From Segatella copri (GTDB lineage Bacteria > Bacteroidota > Bacteroidia > Bacteroidales > Bacteroidaceae), in contig NZ_CP042464.1 of assembly GCF_015074785.1 (NCBI RefSeq), positions 310,001 to 374,000 on the forward strand: a stretch of DNA of 64,000 nucleotides, read 5' to 3'. The position numbers and the translations under genes were made by a program. The notes beneath the pieces are model-generated. The model did no database searches. It saw only the letters and a list, made by a program, of their open reading frames with translations, and was not told where the DNA came from. Position 1 is the first letter of the stretch. Each line of letters begins with the position of its first letter. Below, piece after piece: positions 28,508 through 35,460 of this stretch.

Positions 28508-28559
28508 CAAAATTACGGCTTTAAAAATAATCCTACGGTAACAATTGTGACCGTAGGAT
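28508..28559 (-). promoter_or_regulatory. hcp promoter with Crp/Fnr-like dyad
   Basis: TAATTTTG (28515-28508, minus) has no TTG at the usual -33 distance. A 30-bp inverted repeat (28530-28559, one mismatched pair, core GTAACAATTGTGAC) is centred about 30 bp upstream of the -7 box, which is about -41 from the expected start. This is class II activator geometry. The dyad could also serve as part of a trxA terminator. Confidence 0.6.
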
Positions 28560-28613
28560 ATTAAAAAAACATAAAAAAGTGTGGGGGAATGGATTTCGTT
28601 TTCTGCAGGGCTA

Positions 28614-28913
28614 TTATTGCTGCTGCGAAATCTTCTGCATCAAATCATTCAGGCTCATGGCTCCGCTCTGTCGCCAGAGCATTTCTCCCTTTTTGAAGAG
28701 CATGAGGGTAGGGACCGACTGAATGCGGTACTGCATGGACAGTGCCTCGTTCTTATCTACATCTACTTTCAGGATTCTGATGTCATCGCCCATCTTCTCC
28801 TTCAGCTGTTCCAGGATAGGGTGCATCATCTTGCAAGGTCCGCACCAGGTAGCGAAGAAATCTACCAATGTCAGCTGTTCGCCGTTAATCATTTCATTGA
28901 ATTTTTCCATCAT
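28614..28913 (-). CDS. trxA: Thioredoxin
   Basis: 99 aa. A small cytoplasmic thiol-disulfide reductant with the W-C-G-P-C active site (residues 23-27) and the cis-Pro loop S-V-P-T-L. Length is standard. An OxyR-like box lies upstream of its promoter, so peroxide control is likely. It stands alone between oxyR and hcp, all on the same strand. Confidence 0.95.
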   Translation of the reverse strand: MMEKFNEMINGEQLTLVDFFATWCGPCKMMHPILEQLKEKMGDDIRILKVDVDKNEALSMQYRIQSVPTLMLFKKGEMLWRQSGAMSLNDLMQKISQQQ

Positions 28914-28951
28914 TATTGATATTTAAAAGTTATTACTTGTTTTTATCGGTG

Positions 28952-29017
28952 CGAAGATAAGAAGAATCCGGCATTCCACCAAATCACTCAGTCAATGCGG
29001 CGATAGATGGAGTCTAT
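28952..29017 (-). promoter_or_regulatory. trxA promoter and OxyR-like box
   Basis: A TATCTTCG -7 box (28959-28952; one mismatch to TAnnTTTG) is preceded by ATAG-N7-CTAT (29003-29017), the core OxyR pattern, centred 51 bp upstream of the -7 box. The box overlaps the region just before the oxyR stop. Confidence 0.55.
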
Positions 29018-29028
29018 TCATTTTAAGG

Positions 29029-29955
29029 TTACAACCTGATGCCGTATTTCCTGATGCCTTCTCCCATCATCTCCTCCGGAATGAATATCTTGAGGGTATC
29101 GACTAGGGTGTTCAGCATCCGCTCACGGATGTAATCCTCCCTGATATAGAGCGATATGCGCCGCTGCGACAGATAATCTCCTTCTATCTTTCTTACATTC
29201 CTCTTCTGCTCCTCACTCAGGAAGGGGAGGTGCATCTCTGGAATGATGGTGAAGCCACCATTCTCATCCACTATCCTTATCAGGGTCTCGATGCTGCCTG
29301 CCTCATAGATATGATGACCCTTGCTGCGCGCCTTGCAGAACGAAAAGGCACTGTTGCGCAGACACTGTGCCTCCTTCATAATCCACATGTTCTCATACTC
29401 CAGATTCTCAGGCTTGAAAACAGGAAGCTTGCGCCAGCAGCTCTCAGCAAGATATACATAGAACTTCTCCGTGTAGAGCGGTATCTCCAGAATGCCTTCA
29501 CGGATATTGTCGGAGATGGCTATGCCGGCATCCGTCTCACCACGAAGCAGGGAATCGAGCATGAAATCAGCCTTCAGTTCCTGGATGTTGAGATCCACCG
29601 ATGGATAGTTTTCCCGATAGTGTCTGATGAACTTGGGCAGAATGTAGGGGGCAATGGTTGGTCCCACGGCGAGCGACAGCTTTCCGCCTATCTCTCCCTT
29701 ATCTTCCATCACGATTTCCGAGATGCGTTCTATCTCCTGCAATGCCGTTTCTGCCTGACGGATAATCTTCTTGCCTGATGCAGTGGGAGATACAGACTTA
29801 TTGCTTCGTTCGAAGATACGGGTATCCAGTTCTTCCTCCAGTTTCACAAGCATAGCACTGAGCGTGGGCTGCGAAACCTGGCAAGCCTCTGCCGCTCTCG
29901 CAAAATTGCGAAAGCGGTTGAGTGCCACAATATATTTCAGTTGCTGTACATTCAT
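29029..29955 (-). CDS. oxyR: Peroxide-sensing LysR regulator OxyR
   Basis: 308 aa. The N-terminal winged HTH (residues 1-60; R-A-A-E-A-C-Q-V-S-Q-P-T-L-S) is followed by the LysR effector domain. Cys198 in E-A-Q-C-L-R and Cys207 in F-S-F-C-K match Cys199/Cys208 of E. coli OxyR, the disulfide pair that senses H2O2, so the redox switch is intact. It is the last gene of the C_GCAxxG-ferredoxin-NapH-like set, 35 bp after the previous stop. Autoregulation through the box ahead of that operon is likely. Confidence 0.95.
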   Translation of the reverse strand: MNVQQLKYIVALNRFRNFARAAEACQVSQPTLSAMLVKLEEELDTRIFERSNKSVSPTASGKKIIRQAETALQEIERISEIVMEDKGEIGGKLSLAVGPTIAPYILPKFIRHYRENYPSVDLNIQELKADFMLDSLLRGETDAGIAISDNIREGILEIPLYTEKFYVYLAESCWRKLPVFKPENLEYENMWIMKEAQCLRNSAFSFCKARSKGHHIYEAGSIETLIRIVDENGGFTIIPEMHLPFLSEEQKRNVRKIEGDYLSQRRISLYIREDYIRERMLNTLVDTLKIFIPEEMMGEGIRKYGIRL

Positions 29956-29990
29956 ATCGTTATTCTATTTATATCAGCCAAGTACAGGGC

Positions 29991-30569
29991 TTATCTTGCC
30001 TTGAGCTTGCAGATGAGTTGAGTCATGTTGCCCATCGGACAGAAAACACACCAGGTTCTCGGACGGTAGAAGATGGTGAGAAGCACACCCACTATCAGGG
30101 AAGTGAGCATGATGCCATAGAGACCGAAGGCAAATTGAGCCTTCCAGGGTTCTATCTCTACAGGATATGCCCAGTGCCAGGGAACATCAAAGGTCCAGAG
30201 CAGATGAATGGTCTGATGGAGATTCTCTGCTCCCTTTGCCACCATCACTGTGAGGATGATCATCTGGATGAAGAAGAACATGAAGAACAGCAGGAATCCA
30301 TGACGGAACCATTTGGATGATAACCATCTTGGCGCTACCTTCCTGCGCGACCCTCCCAGGGTATTTCCTATCTGCAGGAAAAGCTGACCTCGTCCACAAT
30401 AGTTGTTGCAATATCCCTTGCCGCCTCCGAAAACTGCCATAAACAGCGGAATCATAAAACAGATGACTCCCAGCCACGCAAACACGATGTTGAAGAATCC
30501 AAGGGTGAAATAGGTGGCGGATACCAGCCACAGATAATCACTCCACTTCTTGCTTTTTTGTCTTGCCAT
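29991..30569 (-). CDS. NapH/NosR-like membrane iron-sulfur protein
   Basis: 192 aa. Four hydrophobic segments surround two cysteine motifs: Y-C-N-N-Y-C-G-R-G near residue 55 and W-C-V-F-C-P-M-G near residue 175. They resemble the cytoplasmic Cys motifs of NapH and NosR electron-transfer proteins, but the full ferredoxin domain of those is absent. Electrons may pass from the quinone pool to the ferredoxin encoded directly upstream. The final acceptor is unknown. Confidence 0.75.
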   Translation of the reverse strand: MARQKSKKWSDYLWLVSATYFTLGFFNIVFAWLGVICFMIPLFMAVFGGGKGYCNNYCGRGQLFLQIGNTLGGSRRKVAPRWLSSKWFRHGFLLFFMFFFIQMIILTVMVAKGAENLHQTIHLLWTFDVPWHWAYPVEIEPWKAQFAFGLYGIMLTSLIVGVLLTIFYRPRTWCVFCPMGNMTQLICKLKAR

Positions 30570-30587
30570 AAAAATGCTTTTTATCTG

Positions 30588-30779
30588 TTATCTCAATACC
30601 TTGTGCATGACTCCTGCCGGACAATTCCTTTCACAGATGCCGCAACCTATGCACAGATCCTCATTCACTACTGCATAACATCCCCGGTAGATGCTGAGGG
30701 CATCCTTGGGACACACCTTTACGCAAACACCACATGCCACGCAGCGGTCGTGCTCGCTTTGAGCCTTGTATTTTGCCAT
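30588..30779 (-). CDS. 2[4Fe-4S] ferredoxin
   Basis: 63 aa. Two C-x2-C-x2-C-x3-C-P motifs (C-V-A-C-G-V-C-V-K-V-C-P and C-I-G-C-G-I-C-E-R-N-C-P) bind two 4Fe-4S clusters. It is a small soluble electron carrier. It starts 6 bp after the C_GCAxxG gene and ends 18 bp before the NapH-like gene, so translation is probably coupled in one operon. Confidence 0.92.
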   Translation of the reverse strand: MAKYKAQSEHDRCVACGVCVKVCPKDALSIYRGCYAVVNEDLCIGCGICERNCPAGVMHKVLR

Positions 30780-30785
30780 CGTTTT

Positions 30786-31184
30786 CTACTGATCGGTTAG
30801 TTTATCCAACAGCTCTTCCAGAAATTCTGCCGCATCGGCTACGCAGAGCGGGCATTCTCTGAGGACCTTTCCCGTACCTACGCCCTTGAGAAGCCTGCAC
30901 TGGGTAGCTCCGTTGCGCTGCTGGAATTGGGTCATAATCTGTCGCATCGCCTTGATAGCCTTTGCCTTATCTTTGGTGGCAAGACCCAATACCACACCTG
31001 CTCCTACGAGGGCACCGCAGGTTCCTTCCATATTTCCCATTCCCGCTGCAAAGGCATTGCCCACATTTTTGAGGGTATCTTCGTCGATACCTGTATAATC
31101 ATAATAGGTACAAACCACTGCCTGGGTACAGTTATGAGATCCACAACGCTTCTTTTCTGCTGCAATTTCTTTTCTTGTTTCCAT
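30786..31184 (-). CDS. C_GCAxxG_C_C family protein
   Basis: 132 aa. The conserved cysteines are present: N-C-T-Q-A-V at the N-terminus, the G-T-C-G-A-L-V-G-A-G core, then C-R and L-C-V-A-D. The C-GCAxxG-C-C family is thought to bind a redox metal centre and often sits with ferredoxins and flavoproteins, but its activity is not established. It is first gene of the operon ending in oxyR. Confidence 0.9.
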   Translation of the reverse strand: METRKEIAAEKKRCGSHNCTQAVVCTYYDYTGIDEDTLKNVGNAFAAGMGNMEGTCGALVGAGVVLGLATKDKAKAIKAMRQIMTQFQQRNGATQCRLLKGVGTGKVLRECPLCVADAAEFLEELLDKLTDQ

Positions 31185-31212
31185 TTTAATCTTGTTTATT
31201 TGAAATTTGCTG

Positions 31213-31278
31213 CAAAGATACGGCTTTTATGATAGATAAACGAAAGATTATGGCTATTATTTCATAGCATCTATCTAT
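31213..31278 (-). promoter_or_regulatory. Promoter and OxyR-like operator of the oxyR operon
   Basis: TATCTTTG (31220-31213) is preceded by ATAG-N7-CTAT (31264-31278) centred 51 bp upstream, the same distance as at trxA. A second, weaker half (AAAG-N7-CTAT, 31243-31257) lies 6 bp away, giving a near four-tetranucleotide OxyR operator. Confidence 0.55.
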
Positions 31279-31299
31279 TATATTCTGCTTTCCGGCGGG

Positions 31300-31410
31300 C
31301 TATGCATATGAGTGCATGCCCGTGAGGAAATAGTTCACACCGAAGTAGGTCATGGCGATACTCAGGAAGGCAAGGGTGACGTATGCCTGGTGCATGAGGC
31401 GGATATCCGG
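31300..31410 (-). pseudogene. Duplicated 3' end of ccsA
   Basis: The minus strand encodes a piece homologous to the CcsBA C-terminus: D-I-R-L-M-H-Q followed by L-A-F-L-S-I-A-M-T-Y-F-G-V-N-Y-F-L-T-G-M-H-S-Y-A versus D-I-R-W-M-H-K and M-T-Y-F-G-V-N-Y-F-L-P-G-M-H-S-Y-A in the intact gene. It lacks everything upstream, so it is a relic, separated from the intact gene by the dispersed hairpin repeat. Confidence 0.75.
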
Positions 31411-31418
31411 CAGGTAGC

Positions 31419-31521
31419 ATATAGTAGAAAAAGCAATAAAAAACGAAAGTACTTTCATGTGCTCATGCAAGTACTTTCGTTGTATGATGAAATAGGCTTC
31501 ATTTGCCATCGAAGCCTATTT
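31419..31521. repeat. Dispersed double-hairpin repeat, copy B
   Basis: Near-identical to 22738-22840. The first stem (18 bp) has one mismatch and loop TGCT; the second keeps 10 paired bases. The end at 31521 is 8 bp from the ccsBA stop. Confidence 0.8.
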
Positions 31522-31528
31522 CATTTTT

Positions 31529-33742
31529 TTATGCATACGAGTGCATACCCGGCAAGAAGTAGTTCACACCGAAATAGGTCATCAGTACGCTGAGGAAGGC
31601 GATAAGCATATAGATATGTATATGCAGCGGCTTATGCATCCACCTGATGTCGTTGTGAAGAGGAGCTGCATAGATGAGCATGGTGATGAGAGCCCATGTT
31701 TCCTTGGCATCCCAACTCCAGTATTTTCCCCAACTGACATTTGCCCAGATGGCACCGATGAAGATTCCTACTGCTATCAGCGCTACGGCAGGGTAGAGCA
31801 GAAACTGGGAGAGGGCTGCAAGCTTTGACTCCAATGCCGTGTCCTTTCTGATATGGGCGATAATGCCCTGAATGCCTATCAATGCCATCAAGCCGAACAG
31901 CGCATAAGAAAACATGATAACCATGACATGTACCGACAGTAATGGTGACTGCAATACCGGCATCAGCTGGGTGAGCTGCGGATTGCTGTCTGTAATCATG
32001 GCTACCAATAGCGCAAATGCAGCCAATAAAGGTCCGTAGTGCAGGATGATGCTGAATCGTTTTCTCAACAATAAGGTAATCAACAATACCGACCATGCCA
32101 GAAACTGCATCGTCTCATAACCATTGGATATAGGCAGATGGCCTGAGATATACCATCTTAATCCGATAACAATGGTAGTCTGCAGCAGCATGATTCCTGC
32201 AAGCGATGTACTGATGATGGTCTGAATCTTCCTCTTCCTGTCGTTGAGTCTGATGGTAGAAGCGATGACAGCCAGGAGTGCCACGGTAAGATAGAGTATG
32301 ATAGGCCAGCGCAGGGTGTTGATGACGTTGTATGTCAGTTCTGCATAGATGGCAGTCTGCGAAGGAATCACCTTTTCTCCACGAATGTGCTGGTAATCGT
32401 ATATCTTGCTGATCAGTGTCTTGGCACGATCCTCATTGTTCATGATGATACTTTCGGCAAGATAATCCATGGATTTCCTTACAAAGTACCACTCCTTAGG
32501 TGGCAGGTAGCCATGGACGTTCTTTTCGCCCGGTGCCAGCCATGTGATATTGCCATTCTTGTCGGTATAGGGATACATGCGAAGCAGTTCGCCATTATAG
32601 AGCATTCTGATGATGTTGAATTTTTCATCTGCATCACGGAGGTTCTTCTGCAGTTCCTTGTTGCCGCTACGGTAAGCCTCCTTCAGCGGCTTGTCGAGTT
32701 TGTACTCGTTGTATTGGTTCCAGAAATCAGAAAAACTAGCCCACTTGCCGGTTATTCCCAGTACCTCCTGAGCCTCTTTGCTTTTCACTTCAATCATTTT
32801 AGCATTTTCCCAGTTGGCTACATCAAATACCCAGCCGCAGAAAATCTGGTTGGCAGTCATCCCGTTCCAGGATGGTTTGCCGCTGAGTTTGGTGACGAAG
32901 GTGGTGGCTACTGTATTGATAGGGCAGATGCGGCTGTTGTAGAGTACGCAAATTTTGCCGAAGTCATCAGCTATCTGATTATCTACTTTTCTCAGTTCCT
33001 GTGCCTGGACAGGTGACAGGAATGCCGGCATAGCCAGCAATATGGTAAGCAGGAGCGTCTTGGCTGCCTGCTGATCTACGGCAAGATGATAGAATCTTCG
33101 CATGTTGGTACGCTTGCTGATGAGCATATTAAGCAATGCTACGAACAGGATGAAATAGCCTATGTAGGTGATGGCTATCCCATAGGGATCATAATATACA
33201 CCCAGGTGAGTGCCCTTCATGTCCTCATCATAGCCAGCCTGGGTGAATCTGTAGCCTTGATACTGTCCGATATTGTTCATTGAGATATTCACGGGTTCGT
33301 TGTCGGCTGTGATTTCCGAAACATAATCCATCGGTGCATCGGTGCCCGGATAGTTGATGACCTTGAAGTCTTTCAGCTTCAAGGTGAAGTCAAGTTGTTC
33401 GATGGTCTTGTCTTTCAGCACCAGTTCCTTGCTTGGTACTCCCTGACGCAGATAGACATCGCCGCTCTTAGAGGTAAGCCAGGAGGTGAGTGCACCCAGC
33501 AGGATGATAAGGAATGCCATGTGGACCATCCATACAGAGATACGGCGGAACAGGCGATGCTTCAGCATATAGATGAAGCTGACTACCGCCAGAATAGCCC
33601 ATGCTATGACAAACCATAGCGAACTGTAGATATGGGTCTGGGCAAATGCGGTTCCCTTGGAATTCTCAACAAAGGTAGCTGCCATCATCACAATGATGAT
33701 GATGGCGGCTAAACTGATTATAAAACTCTTAAGCTTGTTCAT
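31529..33742 (-). CDS. Cytochrome c maturation protein CcsBA (ResB-CcsA fusion)
   Basis: 737 aa. The N-terminal half is ResB/CcsB-like (membrane helices near 10-30, 40-60, 75-95 and 190-210, plus a periplasmic domain). The C-terminal half is CcsA with a haem-handling WWD motif, W-G-K-Y-W-S-W-D-A-K-E-T-W, flanked by helices. System II proteins ligate haem to CxxCH motifs in the periplasm. The start codon abuts the stop of the upstream di-heme gene (no gap), so it is translationally coupled to the proteins whose haems it would attach. Confidence 0.92.
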   Translation of the reverse strand: MNKLKSFIISLAAIIIIVMMAATFVENSKGTAFAQTHIYSSLWFVIAWAILAVVSFIYMLKHRLFRRISVWMVHMAFLIILLGALTSWLTSKSGDVYLRQGVPSKELVLKDKTIEQLDFTLKLKDFKVINYPGTDAPMDYVSEITADNEPVNISMNNIGQYQGYRFTQAGYDEDMKGTHLGVYYDPYGIAITYIGYFILFVALLNMLISKRTNMRRFYHLAVDQQAAKTLLLTILLAMPAFLSPVQAQELRKVDNQIADDFGKICVLYNSRICPINTVATTFVTKLSGKPSWNGMTANQIFCGWVFDVANWENAKMIEVKSKEAQEVLGITGKWASFSDFWNQYNEYKLDKPLKEAYRSGNKELQKNLRDADEKFNIIRMLYNGELLRMYPYTDKNGNITWLAPGEKNVHGYLPPKEWYFVRKSMDYLAESIIMNNEDRAKTLISKIYDYQHIRGEKVIPSQTAIYAELTYNVINTLRWPIILYLTVALLAVIASTIRLNDRKRKIQTIISTSLAGIMLLQTTIVIGLRWYISGHLPISNGYETMQFLAWSVLLITLLLRKRFSIILHYGPLLAAFALLVAMITDSNPQLTQLMPVLQSPLLSVHVMVIMFSYALFGLMALIGIQGIIAHIRKDTALESKLAALSQFLLYPAVALIAVGIFIGAIWANVSWGKYWSWDAKETWALITMLIYAAPLHNDIRWMHKPLHIHIYMLIAFLSVLMTYFGVNYFLPGMHSYA

Positions 33743-35374
33743 TTAAATTGAATCTACAAATTTGATAACTTGTTGGCGCTGTTCTTTGCTCAGCTTGCGG
33801 AAGTTTTCTACCGCCCAGTGAGCATCGCTCTTGCCTCCTTCTGAGCAACAACCATGCCACATGATGGCTTCCAGTGTGTTGCGTGCCCTGCAGTCGTGCA
33901 ATCTGTCAGAATGTCCTGCACATATCTGCATGAGTCCACGTCCCCAAAGTGGTGCCGTCTTGCACCAGCCAGTACGAAGATCGTTCTTCATGAACAATCG
34001 ATGCTGTACCAGATCGGTATAAGGCCAGATTTTCTGGTTGGGATAGTGAACCATACGGGTATCATCTGAACTGAAACGATTGTATGGGTCTCTTATCTTG
34101 TCTTCTCCGGTTGTCCAGGTTGGTCGGTGACAGTTGGCACAACCTATCTGGCTGAAGAGACGCTTGCCTTCCTTGAAATCTTCTGTTGTCGTATTTCGGG
34201 CAGCAGGAATACCAATACCACGGTGCCATACCATATAGTTGATGTAGTCTGATTCTTTCATCTCAACGGGTAGGTCTGTTGCGTTTCCGAAGGTAATGAT
34301 GTCTTTGGCAGGGTCTCCTGTTTTGTTCCATTCTGGATAATACTCGTAGAATTTGCTGGTTACCTCAGGATCCTGTGCGGCAAACTGCCAGTATTCCTTA
34401 GGTATATAATGCGAACGGAAATCATCTCGTGTTACGTTTTGAACTTCCCAGAACGAAGCATCACTCATCACTGAGGCACGGTCTAGTGCATAGTCAAACT
34501 TATAAACGATACCTCCATTCTCTACAGCCAATGTTCCGTCGGAATTCTTCACGAAATCTTTAGTATCATTGTTCCAGAATTGAGGATTAAGTGTAGCATG
34601 CTTGCCTTCGTTGCGATATTGTTGCAGGATGTCCTCGTCTGGGATGGCATCAATGAGACCTGTGCCTATAAAACCGATGGTTGATTCCAGTCTTACTTTT
34701 GCCTTCGACATCGGCACTTCCTTTCCATCCTTGTCTATGAGCTTTCCATAGATGCAACCTTCTTCCAGAGTTACCTCTGGATAGATGAGAGAGTAAGTCT
34801 CGCCGTCGTCAAATTTATTGCCCCATTCGTCGGTGTATTCATTCCAGTCGATATTTACTTTCTTCTCATCAAACTGTGGCTTGAAAGGAGCCGTAGCCTT
34901 TCCCATGGCTACCCATCCGAATGACTGGACTACTATGTCGTTTTCGTCTGTAATCATGAGGATATAGCCGTTTCCCTGTTGGCTTGAATCATATTTGGTT
35001 TGTCGCTTGCCATGTCCGTAGCCTAAGTGGCAGTGTTGGCATGATGAGCGTATATAGAGTGGGCCTAAGCCCTTGAACGGTTCTTCTGTTTGTGTGAAAG
35101 GCTTTTCAAAGAAGTATTCTCCCATAGAGAATGCATGGGAAAGGCCCTGTTTCTCAATAGCCGGAGCTGGTTGCTCGTAAGCGGCTGAAGAGAGATTGAA
35201 AACTGTTCCGAGTTCTCCGCCAGTATAGTAGTCTTCTGGCATATCTGTCTTTTCGGTTGGTTTACCTATGTCGATGATGTCATCTATGGCTGACGTTGAT
35301 GTACTGTTGCTGCAAGAGATGCATGCTAGGCTTAATGATAGTAATCCTGCTGTTTTTGTATATTTTGAAATCAT
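33743..35374 (-). CDS. Di-heme oxidoreductase (DHOR/DUF1111) lipoprotein, second paralog
   Basis: 543 aa. A lipoprotein-type N-terminus ends near Cys21 (A-C-I-S-C-S-N-S). Two haem-binding motifs are present: C-Q-H-C-H (112-116) and C-A-N-C-H in I-G-C-A-N-C-H-R-P-T-W-T-T-G. The conserved W-H-R-G-x-G-x-P-A-A-R-N and C-R-A-R-N-T-L-E-A-I-M-W-H-G stretches are typical of the family. DHOR genes commonly flank imelysin genes in iron-regulated operons. A role in electron transfer during iron uptake, such as ferric reduction or ferrous oxidation, is inference. It ends at the ccsBA start. Confidence 0.88.
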   Translation of the reverse strand: MISKYTKTAGLLSLSLACISCSNSTSTSAIDDIIDIGKPTEKTDMPEDYYTGGELGTVFNLSSAAYEQPAPAIEKQGLSHAFSMGEYFFEKPFTQTEEPFKGLGPLYIRSSCQHCHLGYGHGKRQTKYDSSQQGNGYILMITDENDIVVQSFGWVAMGKATAPFKPQFDEKKVNIDWNEYTDEWGNKFDDGETYSLIYPEVTLEEGCIYGKLIDKDGKEVPMSKAKVRLESTIGFIGTGLIDAIPDEDILQQYRNEGKHATLNPQFWNNDTKDFVKNSDGTLAVENGGIVYKFDYALDRASVMSDASFWEVQNVTRDDFRSHYIPKEYWQFAAQDPEVTSKFYEYYPEWNKTGDPAKDIITFGNATDLPVEMKESDYINYMVWHRGIGIPAARNTTTEDFKEGKRLFSQIGCANCHRPTWTTGEDKIRDPYNRFSSDDTRMVHYPNQKIWPYTDLVQHRLFMKNDLRTGWCKTAPLWGRGLMQICAGHSDRLHDCRARNTLEAIMWHGCCSEGGKSDAHWAVENFRKLSKEQRQQVIKFVDSI

Positions 35375-35401
35375 ATAATGTATTGTTGTAGCACAGTGAA
35401 G

Positions 35402-35443
35402 GCCACATGCTTCTTTCCCCTGTCTGGGGTAGAAAGCATGTGG
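35402..35443. terminator. Intercistronic hairpin between the two DHOR genes
   Basis: GCCACATGCTT pairs with AAGCATGTGGC with a further imperfect CCCC/GGGG extension. It lies in the 86-bp gap and could be an attenuator or mRNA-stabilising stem; the T-run is on the plus strand. Confidence 0.5.
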
Positions 35444-35460
35444 CTTTTTATGATAGAAGT

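Noticed and set aside
31300..31509. A 69-codon gene for a small membrane protein
   Set aside because: Its C-terminal part is a ccsA relic and its N-terminal part is the dispersed repeat, so it is a chance fusion.
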